Notes: generated by a model not told the origin, from the sequence alone. DNA of 64,000 nt from UBA6898 sp964463135 (GCA_964463135.1 CAYXBA010000014.1:1-64000); one strand, 5' to 3'; shown: positions 18,201 through 27,155, counted from the stretch's first letter. Program-made: numbers and translations.

Positions 18201-19564
18201 CCGGCTATACCTGCACGCAGTGCCACAGCACAACGACAGCGGATGGAACCAGCATTACCAATTATCAAAAACACGTTAACCTCTCTTATGACGTGTACCC
18301 CCGCAGCGGTAAGTATTTCTCATATGCCGGCGATACATGCTCCAATATCTCCTGCCATGGAAACACCAGTGCAGAGTGGGGATCCACGGCATCTTACAGT
18401 TGTACCGATCTTGACGGAGACGGGATCTGCGCTGATGACAACTGCCCGACCATGGCAAATCCCGGTCAGGAAGATGCGAACGGAAACGGGATCGGGGATG
18501 TGTGCGACGCCTGGCTCTCGGTCTCAGCAGGAGAGTCGTTCAGCATGGCACGATGGGCGGATGGGTCTTTGCATGCATGGGGATCCGGCGAATCGGGCAG
18601 TCTCGGCGACGGGATGCAGGAAAACAGACTGACACCTGTACAGGCAGGTCCTGATAGAAACTGGAGAGCCAGTGACGGAGGACTGTTCCATACCGTCGCC
18701 TTGAAATCGGACAACACACTCTGGGCATGGGGTACAAACGCTTTCGGCCAATTGGGCATTGGGACAACATACGGATCTTTTACTCCCGCAAAGGTGGGTA
18801 ATGACAGCAACTGGCTTGAAGTCCAGGCCGGAGAATACCATACGGTGGCGATAAAAACCGATGGGACGTTATGGACCTGGGGACGCAACTCTTATGGTCA
18901 GTTAGGCCTGGGAGACTCGTCAATAACTCGAAAACTGTCACCCGTGCAGGTGGGTTCAGACACGGGCTGGACGCACATAGCAGCCGGCGAAAGTTTCTGC
19001 CTGGCGATAAAATCAGGCACGCTCTGGGCGTGGGGACTGAATAGTCAGGGACAGCTGGGGGACGGGTCCACCACACAGCGATACGCGCCAGTCCAGATCG
19101 GCAGTGATACTGACTGGATCATGGTTGCAGCGGGCGCCAATCATGGATTAGCCCTGAAATCAAACGGCCAGCTTTGGGCATGGGGTTATAATGCCAATGG
19201 GCAATTAGGCGATGGGACTATCGCCCGAAAGCTTGCACCGGTCCAGATCGGTACGGAGACGGATTGGGCCTCCATATCAGGCGGATTGTGGCATAGCATC
19301 GCACTGAAGACCAACCAGACCTTATGGTCCTGGGGAGAAAATGCCTCTGGCCAATTAGGCGATAACACGACCACAAATGACGCGACCAAAAGGAGACCCC
19401 GACAGGTTGGGAGCAATGCAACGTGGATTGCCATCGCGGCAGGAAATACGCATAACCTTGCACTCAGGTCGGATGGCTCGCTCTGGACGTGGGGGGCTAA
19501 TTCTGTGGGGCAACTAGGTGACGGAACGCAGACGAACAGGTCCGCGCCTGTCCAGCTTGACTGA
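15299..19564 (+). CDS. Giant exported multihaem CxxCH/CX4CH protein with RCC1 beta-propeller
   Basis: 1421 residues from the ATG at 15299 (GAGGGG 6 bases before; an upstream in-frame ATG at 15257 lacks a ribosome site). Signal peptide of ~29 residues. Residues ~40-1030 carry 25 haem-type motifs by my count: 19 CxxCH and 6 C-x4-CH (CSNIYCH, CSNTYCH, CSNSYCH, CSNVYCH, CSNISCH), alternating as in the Geobacter CxxxxCH/CxxCH family (PF09698 type). At ~1035-1070 an Asp-rich thrombospondin-3-like calcium repeat (DLDGDGICADDNCP) follows, then seven RCC1-type blades (LWAWGxNxxGQLGDGT, residues ~1070-1421). The modules predict a surface or outer-membrane-associated electron conduit with a C-terminal propeller for binding. 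Plus-strand blade and haem sequences show internal repeats. Confidence 0.9.
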   Translation: MGKRSTLLSIFVVIFLSLAFPSIGSAANHPPHVPENGVNCDSCHLPATDTVWSVGNDPDPDQNEPYNRICWKCHNDVQAPFKKTHSSTAVNSSTYGQWKWLCTNCHNPHQQSQVNFGQYAPGLTGTISEVDADARQFTLSVNLPARPGIGDGTNENDYAGWTIVPNRTYKTINYKIASNTGNTVTVTTAIAASRVPLNSIFGILPGKLVKDVVYTQSGAKIARFFAREGQGSFVNNDTLAGGQDSTPDGICQICHGLRTQGAAITRSRSNGTGFGDGHATDTSADCATCHDHAKVGFGAGCSSCHGFPPISAGTLVSFPLSTGASTAGAHERHATGETNYNFACTNCHSNGMPATPIADNNRIQIGFNMFGTGAGAYGGQPLINGYTYEGTNGTTITGGVKTCSNIYCHGNYPGSGRNASPIWDNAGSAACGTCHGASNNQSPASGKHGAHVDLAYYSFSCTLCHKDITGGSSPAGYTITDTEKHVNGYVDYKFDPDDPRVAGGIYSIATGSTTPTNGTSPRAFGTCSNIYCHSNVQPDGGVGGPSSYSNPSWAAAGTAACGSCHAGGHGAPLGTGSHSAHLAYTFTLSDYYKDGGVACVICHSWYPSQSLNCSVCHNFYTEPKYAKHGNYQVTMAFDPAFNASGSAAYNGTPAPGDGYSSCSNTYCHGDGTSAATGTVTANSSPVWGNTGTLVCSSCHGYPPSYAGGDPKANSHSAHTDRSCDTCHYTTTIDGITIASKVAHVNKQYDVVPGTGTTFTYTFSTTGGSCSNSYCHSTGQGIANPTQPPSYATPTWGDPASGACGTCHNLGSHAGGWGTPMSTGSHTAHFRYDYSLGISPSNCQVCHYVSITGDTCALCHPGGSSYSDRAAYTRNAANHVNNLIDVDFIAAITGSAAAYSGDRVPGTAFGSCSNVYCHSDGTSRATGVIPPNTTPSWGTAGTLTCNSCHGFPPIYPSGSPKANSHVSHAGYTCTQCHSTTTADGTSITNYQKHVNLSYDVYPRSGKYFSYAGDTCSNISCHGNTSAEWGSTASYSCTDLDGDGICADDNCPTMANPGQEDANGNGIGDVCDAWLSVSAGESFSMARWADGSLHAWGSGESGSLGDGMQENRLTPVQAGPDRNWRASDGGLFHTVALKSDNTLWAWGTNAFGQLGIGTTYGSFTPAKVGNDSNWLEVQAGEYHTVAIKTDGTLWTWGRNSYGQLGLGDSSITRKLSPVQVGSDTGWTHIAAGESFCLAIKSGTLWAWGLNSQGQLGDGSTTQRYAPVQIGSDTDWIMVAAGANHGLALKSNGQLWAWGYNANGQLGDGTIARKLAPVQIGTETDWASISGGLWHSIALKTNQTLWSWGENASGQLGDNTTTNDATKRRPRQVGSNATWIAIAAGNTHNLALRSDGSLWTWGANSVGQLGDGTQTNRSAPVQLD

Positions 19565-19593
19565 TACGGGAAGAACGGTTATTGCGACGCCGG

Positions 19594-20487
19594 TCACTCC
19601 TTGACCCTCTTCCATCTTCGATGGATCCAGAGCCATTCTGAGGGATGGTTTCGTATATAGTCTTCTATCGGCCTTGAGAAGTTGATCGTATCGTGGAGAA
19701 GCGCAGCATCGCTGTCCTCTTCAGCAACAAGGGGAACCTCCTGCTGTATCTCGATAAGATGACCCTTCTCTGTCCTGCTGATGAAGAGCGGCACGACCGC
19801 AGCGCCTGTCTTTCGCGCAATAAGCGCAGGGGTCTTCATCGCGTACGCATTCTTGCCGAGGAAATGTATGATTATGCCCTCTGATTTAATGACGCTCTGG
19901 TCTATGAGCATTGCCACGGTCTCGTTCTTTTTCAGTGCGCTCAGGAGCTGTTTGAGTGCGCCCTGTTTGTATATGATGTCATTGCCGTATTTTTCCCGTG
20001 TCCTCACAATGAACCTGTTGATGAACTCATTATTCTGTTTCCTGGCAATGATCTTGGCCCTGGCGAGGACCATGGAGAGATAGACTGCCATGAGGTCCCA
20101 GTTGCCGCAATGGCCGGTGATGAGCATAACGCCCTTCCCTTTTTCGTGTGCCCGGGTGAAGTTCTCGGTGCCCCTAACCTCGATACTTCGGAAGAGACTG
20201 CCGGCGAACCCATAATAGATCTTGATATCTTCGATGATGAACTTGCCGAAGTTCCTGAAGTTTTGGCGGATAACCGCACCGGGATCTTCCGTAAGAGTTA
20301 CTGCACCGCGTTCAACAGCACTGCGGATATTATCAAGGGCAATGTTTCTTCTGCTCCCCCAGAACAGATAGATCAGGAGGCCGAAGGCATCACCGATGCA
20401 AAGGGCCAGTTTAAGCGGCAGGACTGCAAAGGGAAACGTGACCAGAATGAACAGAACAAAGACTAAGAACTGACGAGCCCGGATCAT
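19594..20487 (-). CDS. Lipid A late acyltransferase (LpxL/HtrB family)
   Basis: 297 residues, N-terminal membrane helix (~5-30), catalytic H-x4-D motif as HCGNWD and the usual downstream elements (IARKQNNEFINRFI, MLIDQSVIKSEGI, PSEWLWIHRRWK). Transfers a fatty acyl chain from acyl-ACP to the lipid A precursor at the inner membrane, which shows that the host has lipopolysaccharide. Its ATG overlaps the Lon-type stop by 4 bases (ATGA), so the two are cotranslated. Confidence 0.9.
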   Translation of the reverse strand: MIRARQFLVFVLFILVTFPFAVLPLKLALCIGDAFGLLIYLFWGSRRNIALDNIRSAVERGAVTLTEDPGAVIRQNFRNFGKFIIEDIKIYYGFAGSLFRSIEVRGTENFTRAHEKGKGVMLITGHCGNWDLMAVYLSMVLARAKIIARKQNNEFINRFIVRTREKYGNDIIYKQGALKQLLSALKKNETVAMLIDQSVIKSEGIIIHFLGKNAYAMKTPALIARKTGAAVVPLFISRTEKGHLIEIQQEVPLVAEEDSDAALLHDTINFSRPIEDYIRNHPSEWLWIHRRWKRVKE

Positions 20488-22913
20488 TTCCCGTTTTCTT
20501 CTTTGTCCTTCTCTTTTTGCTCGTCCTTCTTGTCCCTCTCCTTAAAGGCCTGAGTGATATCTTCAAACCGTTTCATGACAAGATGGCTGAGCGTCCCATC
20601 AGGCCAGGTCCCGTCATCCTTGATCAGACCTGCTGCCATGCCGGTAAAGAGCTCAATACCCTCTTCGACCCTGCTGATGGCATAGATGCTGAACTTGCCG
20701 TCCCTTACTGCATCCACAACCTCTTTCTTGAGCATCAGGTTATGCACATTCTTCTGCGGTATGACTACGCCATGGGTTCCGTCCAGCCCGCGCACCTTGC
20801 AGAGGTCAAAGAAGCCCTCGATCTTTTCATTGACGCCGCCGATGGGCTGCACATCGCCATGCTGGTCCATGGAACCGGTGATCGCAAGGTTCTGTTTCAG
20901 CGGAATACCTGACAGACTGCTCAGGATGACATAGAGCTCGGCACAGGACGCACTGTCGCCCTCGATCATCTCATAAAGCTGTTCAAAGGTTATGGAGGCC
21001 GAAAAACTGATCGGCTTCTTCGCAGCATACGTGCTATGGATATAGTTGCTTATGATCATGATCGCCTTTTCATGGATCTTGCCGCTCATCTTGGTCTCGC
21101 GCTCGATATTGACCACACCGGCCTTGCCCGTATAGGTCTTTGCCGTGATCCGTGAAGGCTTGCCGAACATGTAGTCACCCATGTCCAAAACAGCGAGTCC
21201 GTTGATCTGGCCAACCTTTGTTCCCGCCGTGTCAACGATGATAGACCCCTCAACGATCATTTCCTGGATGCGCTCCTCGATGCGGCTGTTCCGGTACACC
21301 TTTTCCTGCAGCGCCTTCTCGACATGACTGTCCTGGACAACAGGGCTTCCTGCCTTCTTTGCCCAGTAGTTCGCCTCCCGGATGATGTCCGTGACCTCGC
21401 TGAACTGGGAGGACAGCTTTTTCTGATGGCCGGCAAGCCGGGCCCCGTATTCAACGACCTTGCCGACGCCGGTCCTGTCGAACGGCAGGGTCTTTTCCTT
21501 TTTTGACGTGCTGGCGATAAAGGCGGCATATTTCTGGACCGTCTCTGCATTGCTGTTCATCCTGCTGTCAAAGTCCGCCTTCACCTTGAACAGCTCACGG
21601 TACTCGTCGTCGGCGTTATGCAGCATATAATAGAGATACGGGGTGCCGACAAGAATGACCTTTACCTTGAGCGGGATCGCCTCGGGCCTCAGCGTGGTGG
21701 TCGAGATCATCCGGTACTGCTCCCAGATGTCCTCAATGCGCACCTCGCCATTGCGCAGCGCCCGTTTCAGCGCATCGTAGGAGAACATGTTGCGGAGAAG
21801 ATCAAGGGCATTGATCACAAGGTATCCGCCGTTCGCCTTATGGAGTGCGCCGGCCTTGATCATCGAGAAGTCCGTGGAGGCAACGCCGTATTGGAACTTG
21901 TATTCCAGCCTGCCCAGGAGATTGAAGTAGGTCGGATTGTTTTCGAAGATGCACGGCGCTCCGGTGGTCTCCTTATTGTTGACCAGCACATTTACCGCGT
22001 ACCGGGTAAAGGTCGGCTCGTTCTTCTGCATACGCATGAACGGCATGGGCGGCGTCTGCTCTTCCTGACCCTTAAAATCGTCGAGATGCTCCAGAATATC
22101 TTCGGTCATCTCGGACAAATAATTGAATATCTTCTCGTGGGACCGGTATTTATGCTTCAGGTCATCGGTCAGATGACCCACGACAGAAAGTGCCGCGTCG
22201 CGTTCAAGTTTGGCAAGGATTACCTTGAGGTTCTTCTCGGCGTCCCGCACTTCCCGCACAACATCGTTCAGCCGTTCCTGCAGGGTCTTGCCCATGGAAT
22301 CGATCTTCGCTTTTACGGCCTCCTCCAGCGCCTCATATTCCTCTTCGGTCAGCGGTTCCCCGCTCTTTTTTATCGGGACGATCATGAGACCGCTCACGCT
22401 CTTGCGGATAGAAAAACCCTTGGCCTTAGCATCTTCATCCAGTGCCGAAAAATACTCTTTCTGCTTTTGCTGGAACGCCTCGACGATCTGGCTCCTCTGC
22501 TTTTCATATTCTTTGGATTCGAAGATCTTCGGGATCTCAACCCTCAGCGTTTTTACCAACTCATCCATGTCCTTCTGAAAGAGCGATGCCATACCGGGAT
22601 CAAAAGAGATAGCGAGAGGAACGTCAGTGTCCTTGAAATTGTACACATAGCACCAGTCAGAAGGCACCGGTTCCTCAGCAGCCTTTTTGCTGAGAAAAGC
22701 CTTGATAGTGGTCATCTTGCCGGTGCCGTTTTCGCCCAGCATAAAGATGTTGAAACCGCTGTTTTCGAGGTTCAGACCGAAATCGATGGCCCGCAGCGCC
22801 CGCTCCTGGCCGATCGTCTCTATCGCCTCGGGTAGTTCATCCGTGGTATTAAAGGCGAATACAGACGGGTCACAGCACTGATAAAGTTCTTCAATATTGA
22901 GCGGTTTTAACAT
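20484..22913 (-). CDS. Lon-related ATP-dependent protease (AAA_32/LonB-like)
   Basis: 809 residues from the ATG at 22913, which follows GGAGG by 5 bases; a longer frame to 22961 lacks a site. Walker A MLGENGTGKMTTI at ~residue 53; long coiled-coil insertion at ~120-270. The C-terminal Lon protease domain has the catalytic Ser in EGDSASCAEL and Lys in GGVNEKIEGFF. Unlike classical Lon it has no N-terminal substrate domain. C-terminus very charged (KERDKKDEQKEKDKEENGK). Cytoplasmic quality control is the inferred role; targets unknown. Confidence 0.9.
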   Translation of the reverse strand: MLKPLNIEELYQCCDPSVFAFNTTDELPEAIETIGQERALRAIDFGLNLENSGFNIFMLGENGTGKMTTIKAFLSKKAAEEPVPSDWCYVYNFKDTDVPLAISFDPGMASLFQKDMDELVKTLRVEIPKIFESKEYEKQRSQIVEAFQQKQKEYFSALDEDAKAKGFSIRKSVSGLMIVPIKKSGEPLTEEEYEALEEAVKAKIDSMGKTLQERLNDVVREVRDAEKNLKVILAKLERDAALSVVGHLTDDLKHKYRSHEKIFNYLSEMTEDILEHLDDFKGQEEQTPPMPFMRMQKNEPTFTRYAVNVLVNNKETTGAPCIFENNPTYFNLLGRLEYKFQYGVASTDFSMIKAGALHKANGGYLVINALDLLRNMFSYDALKRALRNGEVRIEDIWEQYRMISTTTLRPEAIPLKVKVILVGTPYLYYMLHNADDEYRELFKVKADFDSRMNSNAETVQKYAAFIASTSKKEKTLPFDRTGVGKVVEYGARLAGHQKKLSSQFSEVTDIIREANYWAKKAGSPVVQDSHVEKALQEKVYRNSRIEERIQEMIVEGSIIVDTAGTKVGQINGLAVLDMGDYMFGKPSRITAKTYTGKAGVVNIERETKMSGKIHEKAIMIISNYIHSTYAAKKPISFSASITFEQLYEMIEGDSASCAELYVILSSLSGIPLKQNLAITGSMDQHGDVQPIGGVNEKIEGFFDLCKVRGLDGTHGVVIPQKNVHNLMLKKEVVDAVRDGKFSIYAISRVEEGIELFTGMAAGLIKDDGTWPDGTLSHLVMKRFEDITQAFKERDKKDEQKEKDKEENGK

Positions 22914-23034
22914 GCAGTCCTCCGATGAAAAATCCTGCAAGGCGTCTGCAGGCAAACGCATTATTCAGTATGTAATAAACGAAACGTTCCGTTGTTGCTG
23001 AATATCGGTTGCGAGCGCTTCATAACGCCCCCTT

Positions 23035-23085
23035 CCCCTCTTACCTCAAGAGGGGGTTTATTCCTCCCCTTAAGATAAGGGGAGG
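23035..23085. repeat. Dispersed palindromes, two in tandem
   Basis: CCCCTCTT / AAGAGGGG (23035-23055) and CCTCCCCTTA / TAAGGGGAGG (23063-23085, 3-base loop) lie in the gap between leuA and the Lon-type gene. The second shares the core of the copies at 7643 and 41191. They may also act as transcription terminators for the leuA operon. Confidence 0.7.
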
Positions 23086-23126
23086 TGAGGAGGGGTTATG
23101 TTTTACGATACATTACTCGGTGATTA

Positions 23127-24629
23127 CTATTTCTTGCGCGAGGCGATCTTGTTCAGGGCATTGATGTACGCCTTGGCCGCTGCTACAATGATGTCCGTGT
23201 CAGCACCCTGGCCGCGCGCATTCTTTCCGTTCTCTTCCAGGGTGACCACAACCTCACCGAGAGCGTCAGTACCGCCGGTAATCCCCTTTACTTCGAACTT
23301 CAAAAGATTGCTTTTTGTTTTTGTCATGGCTGCTATCGCCTTGTACGTTGCATCAACCGGCCCGTCGCCTTTGGCCGTCTTCTGGACATACCTGCCCCTG
23401 ATCTTCATCTTGACCGTAGACTTCGGCACCACGCCCATGCCGCTCGCGACCTTCAGGTCTGTCAGCCCGAACACCGCAGGGATCTTGGCAAACTCTTCGG
23501 TCACCAGCGTTTCTATGTCCTCGTCAAAGATATCCTTCTTCTGGTCGGCCAGATGCTTGAACTTCACAAAGGCACTCTCGATATCTTCCGGAGACAGGTC
23601 GTACCCGAGTTCCTGAAGCCGGCTCTTGAAGGCATGACGGCCCGAATGTTTACCGAGGATCAGCTCTGTCTCTTTCAGGCCGATATCCTCAGGTTTCATG
23701 ATCTCATAGGTCATCTTTTCCTTGAGCAGGCCGTCCTGATGTATGCCTGACTCATGGGCAAAGGCATTTGCCCCGACGATCGACTTGTTCGGCTGTACGT
23801 GCATGCCGGTGATCCTGGTCAGGAGTCTGCTGGTCCTGATGATCTCTCTGGTATTGATGTTCGTCGTCGCCTTATAGAAGTCCTTGCGCGTGGCGAGGTT
23901 CATGACGACCTCTTCCATGGAACAGTTCCCGGCGCGTTCGCCGATGCCATTGATCGTACATTCGATCTGCCCGGCACCGTTGCGGATCGCTGCCAGCGAA
24001 TTGGCAACAGCAAGACCAAGGTCATTGTGACAGTGCACAGCGATTACTGCGCTGTTGCCGATCTTCTCCTTGATCGCCCTGATCATGGCGCCGAACTCCG
24101 TGGGCGTCGTGTACCCGACGGTATCCGGAATATTGACGGTCGATGCGCCGGCTTCGATCACCGCCTGCACAACTTCTATCAGGTAGGGAAGTTCCGTACG
24201 CGTTGCGTCCATGGGAGAGAACTCGACATCCTCTGCAAGACTTCTCGCAAGCTTAACCATGGCAACCGAGCGCTTGAGCGCCTCTTCCCGGCTCACCCTG
24301 AACTGATATTTCAGATGTATGTCGGATGTGGAATGGAACGTATGGATCCGGTGTTTCGGCGCGTCCTTGACCGCTTCCCAGGCCCTTTTGATATCTTCCT
24401 CTTTGGCACGGGCAAGCCCGGCGATTATGGTGCCCTGCACTTCATTGGCAATGCGCTTGACCGCAGCAAAGTCTCCGGGCGACGCAATCGGGAACCCGGC
24501 CTCGATGATGTCCACGCCGAGCTTGACCAGCTGTTTTGCCATCGAGATCTTTTCATCGACGTTCATCGAACAGCCGGGTGACTGTTCTCCGTCGCGCAGC
24601 GTTGTATCGAATATTTTTATCGTTCTCAT
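23127..24629 (-). CDS. leuA: 2-isopropylmalate synthase
   Basis: 500 residues, the usual length of bacterial LeuA with its C-terminal regulatory domain. Metal- and substrate-binding motifs are present: DTTLRDGEQSPGCSM at the N-terminus, and HCHNDLGLAVANSLAAIRNG. The C-terminal part (~from 380) carries the LeuA dimer/leucine-binding domain (GGTDALGEVVVTLEENG). Condenses acetyl-CoA with 2-oxoisovalerate, first step of leucine synthesis. It overlaps pssA by 4 bases (ATGA) and shares the transcript with psd and ilvC, which makes 2-oxoisovalerate precursor. Confidence 0.96.
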   Translation of the reverse strand: MRTIKIFDTTLRDGEQSPGCSMNVDEKISMAKQLVKLGVDIIEAGFPIASPGDFAAVKRIANEVQGTIIAGLARAKEEDIKRAWEAVKDAPKHRIHTFHSTSDIHLKYQFRVSREEALKRSVAMVKLARSLAEDVEFSPMDATRTELPYLIEVVQAVIEAGASTVNIPDTVGYTTPTEFGAMIRAIKEKIGNSAVIAVHCHNDLGLAVANSLAAIRNGAGQIECTINGIGERAGNCSMEEVVMNLATRKDFYKATTNINTREIIRTSRLLTRITGMHVQPNKSIVGANAFAHESGIHQDGLLKEKMTYEIMKPEDIGLKETELILGKHSGRHAFKSRLQELGYDLSPEDIESAFVKFKHLADQKKDIFDEDIETLVTEEFAKIPAVFGLTDLKVASGMGVVPKSTVKMKIRGRYVQKTAKGDGPVDATYKAIAAMTKTKSNLLKFEVKGITGGTDALGEVVVTLEENGKNARGQGADTDIIVAAAKAYINALNKIASRKK

Positions 24630-25408
24630 TGTTGTGCTCCTGTTTCTCCTGGTGGTTGTTCCTGCTTCTGTTTCTGTTTCCTTAAAAAGAGTATGATATT
24701 TTCAATTATACCCCAAAAAAGATACGTCATCGCAAAAACAAAAATAGCGGTTGACGGATGGATCAGCATCACGAACAGGATCAATACAAAAACAATGAGC
24801 ATCCAGAAGGGCTTTTTCTCCTTGAAGTCCACTTCTTTCACCCCGTGATACCTGAGCGTGCTTACCATCAGCAGCGCAAGAAAGATCGTCAATGCAAGAT
24901 AGATGACATGCCTGTCAGGAATGCCGTCCCAATGCAGGTAATAGAAAATGACCACCGACGAGAGTATGGACGCAGCCCCGGGGATCGGCATGCCCTTGAA
25001 TGCCTTTGAACCCGGACTCCCGGTCTGGACATTGAAACGTGCCAGCCTGAGCGCACCGCAGGCAACGAACAGGAAGGCAGCTGCCCAGCCGAGCCTGCCG
25101 AACGGCATAAGCGCCCATTTGTACATCATGACGGATGGCGCAACACCGAACGCGACGAGATCGGAGAGCGAATCAAGCTCCACGCCGAACCGGGAGCTGG
25201 TATTGGTCAGCCGTGCGATCCAGCCGTCAAGGCCATCAAAGATATTTGCAAGGAGTATGGCCCAGGCAGCATGGAGAAAATTGCCGTTTATGGCAGACAT
25301 GATGGAATAGAAACCGCAGAACATGCCGCAGAGCGTCAGGGTGTTCGGAAGGAGATAGACCCCTTTCTTCGGCTGCTTTTGAACGTAATGTTTGTCTGCT
25401 GCGTCCAT
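24626..25408 (-). CDS. pssA: CDP-diacylglycerol-serine O-phosphatidyltransferase
   Basis: 260 residues with about six membrane helices. The CDP-alcohol phosphotransferase signature D-x2-DG-x2-AR-x8-G-x3-D-x3-D is complete (DGLDGWIARL .. G .. D .. D). Makes phosphatidylserine at the inner membrane for decarboxylation by the product of the psd gene, which ends 5 bases upstream. The polar C-terminus is Gln/Glu-rich (QKQKQEQPPGET). Confidence 0.95.
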   Translation of the reverse strand: MDAADKHYVQKQPKKGVYLLPNTLTLCGMFCGFYSIMSAINGNFLHAAWAILLANIFDGLDGWIARLTNTSSRFGVELDSLSDLVAFGVAPSVMMYKWALMPFGRLGWAAAFLFVACGALRLARFNVQTGSPGSKAFKGMPIPGAASILSSVVIFYYLHWDGIPDRHVIYLALTIFLALLMVSTLRYHGVKEVDFKEKKPFWMLIVFVLILFVMLIHPSTAIFVFAMTYLFWGIIENIILFLRKQKQKQEQPPGETGAQQ

Positions 25409-25413
25409 AATTG

Positions 25414-26049
25414 CTACCCCCCTGCGATCTCGCCGAGCACTGTCACTCCGGCCTTGACCATATCACCCAATCTGACCTTTATCACCGCATCCTTCGGAAG
25501 ATAGATATCAACCCGTGAGCTGAACTTTATCAGCCCGTACCGCTCGCCGCACTGCAGAACGTCTCCCGGTTTTTTCCTGCAGACTGCCCTGCGTGCAACA
25601 AAACCGGCAACCTGCCGCAGCAAAAGATCGCCGTATCGCGTTTCATACACCATATCAATATGCTCGTTCTGTATCGAGGCCTCGTCCTTGTACGCAGCGA
25701 GGAATATCCCCTTTGCGTGCTGGACGTTCTTTATGGTGCCGTCGCAGGGGACACGGTTCACATGCACATTGAAGGGGGACATGAATATGCTGATCTGCTT
25801 TACGTCCTTCTGCAGATGTTCAGATTCGAGAACATCCCTGATAACAATGATCTTCCCGTCAGCAGGCGCAACAAAGATATTCTTCGCGTCAGGCGCCGTC
25901 CGCTCAGGGTCCCTGAAAAAATAGAACATGAATGCGGTAAGCAGAAGGGGGACCAGGGCAATGCCAAGCCCGCCCGTCCAGAACAAGATCCCGGACAGGG
26001 CTGCAAAGAAGATAATGAACGGATAGCCTTCGGGAGCGAATTTCATCAT
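25414..26049 (-). CDS. psd: Phosphatidylserine decarboxylase proenzyme (short type), unusual cleavage motif
   Basis: 211 residues, the length of the short, one-membrane-anchor type. N-terminal hydrophobic segments at ~10-45, then FFRDPER and IFMSPFNVHVNRVPCDG typical of the family. The autocleavage site that forms the pyruvoyl group is normally Gly-Ser; here residues 177-178 read Ser-Ser in YGLIKFSSRVDIYLP, confirmed on the DNA (TTC AGC TCA CGG). If Ser178 is the pyruvoyl residue, the preceding Gly is replaced by Ser. Makes phosphatidylethanolamine from phosphatidylserine. Confidence 0.9.
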   Translation of the reverse strand: MMKFAPEGYPFIIFFAALSGILFWTGGLGIALVPLLLTAFMFYFFRDPERTAPDAKNIFVAPADGKIIVIRDVLESEHLQKDVKQISIFMSPFNVHVNRVPCDGTIKNVQHAKGIFLAAYKDEASIQNEHIDMVYETRYGDLLLRQVAGFVARRAVCRKKPGDVLQCGERYGLIKFSSRVDIYLPKDAVIKVRLGDMVKAGVTVLGEIAGG

Positions 26050-26138
26050 AATCAGGTATAGGAACAGGTATAGGTAAAGATAACCTGAGACATCACATCT
26101 GTCCCTTTGCTTCTTCTCTACCTATACCTTTTCCTGTA

Positions 26139-27155
26139 TTATGCCTTGCTCTTGTCGACCAGCTTGCCTTTCTTGAGCCAAGGCATCATGGCACGGAGCT
26201 TGCCGCCGACCTCTTCGATCTGGTGTTCTTCGCCTTTCCGGGTAAGGGCATTGAAGGTAGGCTTGTTCGCCTTGCACTCCAGCATCCATTCCTTTGCGAA
26301 GACTCCGTCCTGGATCTCGCCGAGGATCTTCTTCATCTCTTTCTTCGTCTCTTCAGTGACCACCCTCGGTCCGCGGGTAAGGTCGCCATACTGGGCAGTA
26401 TTGCTGATCGAGTAGCGCATATTGGATATGCCGCCCTCGTAGATCAGGTCAACGATAAGCTTTACCTCGTGCAGGCACTCGAAATAGGCCATCTCAGGGG
26501 CGTAGCCCGCCTCGACCAGTGTCTCGAAACCTGCCTGGATGAGAGAGGTGACACCACCGCAGAGTACTGCCTGTTCGCCGAAAAGATCTGTCTCGGTCTC
26601 TTCCTTGAACGTTGTCTCGATGATGCCGGCTCTGCCGCCGCCGTTGGCAGATGCATACGCAAGGGCAATGCTCTTGGTATTCTTGGAGGGGTCCTGATGA
26701 ATAGCGATCAGGCAGGGAACGCCGCTGCCCCGCGTGTATTCAGCCCTTACCAGATGGCCCGGCCCCTTCGGCGCTGCCATGAAGACATTCACATGCGCAG
26801 GCGGCACGATCTGGCCGAAGTGGATATTGAAGCCGTGTGCAAAGGCCAGGTACACGCCCTTCTTCATGTTCGGTGCGATCTCATTGTTATAAATGTCAGC
26901 CTGATACTCATCAGGAAGCAGGATCATGATCACGTCAGCGATCTTTGCAGCGTCCGCAGGGGTCATGACCTTGAAGCCGGCTGCCTTTGCCTTGTCCCAG
27001 CTCGAGCCTTTCCTCACGCCGATGGTAACATCCATGCCGCTTTCCTTCAGGTTGTTCGCATGCGCATGTCCCTGGCTGCCGTAACCCATGATCACGACCT
27101 TCTTCTTCTTCAGAACTCCCAGATTCGCATCTTTATCGTAATAAACTTTTATCAT
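26139..27155 (-). CDS. ilvC: Ketol-acid reductoisomerase, class I
   Basis: 338 residues, class I length. NADPH loop GYGSQGHAHANNLKESG at ~24-40 with Arg in GVRKGSSW; the C-terminal knotted metal-binding domain has EETETDLFGEQAVLCGG. Converts acetolactate to dihydroxyisovalerate in valine/isoleucine synthesis. GGAGG stands 6 bases before ATG. It is the first gene of a minus-strand set with psd, pssA and leuA. In related bacteria ilvB and ilvN/H stand directly upstream; here the Mu-like phage end comes instead. Confidence 0.96.
   Translation of the reverse strand: MIKVYYDKDANLGVLKKKKVVIMGYGSQGHAHANNLKESGMDVTIGVRKGSSWDKAKAAGFKVMTPADAAKIADVIMILLPDEYQADIYNNEIAPNMKKGVYLAFAHGFNIHFGQIVPPAHVNVFMAAPKGPGHLVRAEYTRGSGVPCLIAIHQDPSKNTKSIALAYASANGGGRAGIIETTFKEETETDLFGEQAVLCGGVTSLIQAGFETLVEAGYAPEMAYFECLHEVKLIVDLIYEGGISNMRYSISNTAQYGDLTRGPRVVTEETKKEMKKILGEIQDGVFAKEWMLECKANKPTFNALTRKGEEHQIEEVGGKLRAMMPWLKKGKLVDKSKA

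Noticed and set aside
16764..18632. Several plus- and minus-strand frames of 60-217 codons inside the multihaem gene
   Set aside because: They arise from the repetitive Cys/His/Gly codons in other frames and have no independent start signals.
21618..22835. 405-codon plus-strand frame inside the Lon-type gene
   Set aside because: Antisense shadow of a well-supported protease gene; no ribosome site and no recognisable domain.
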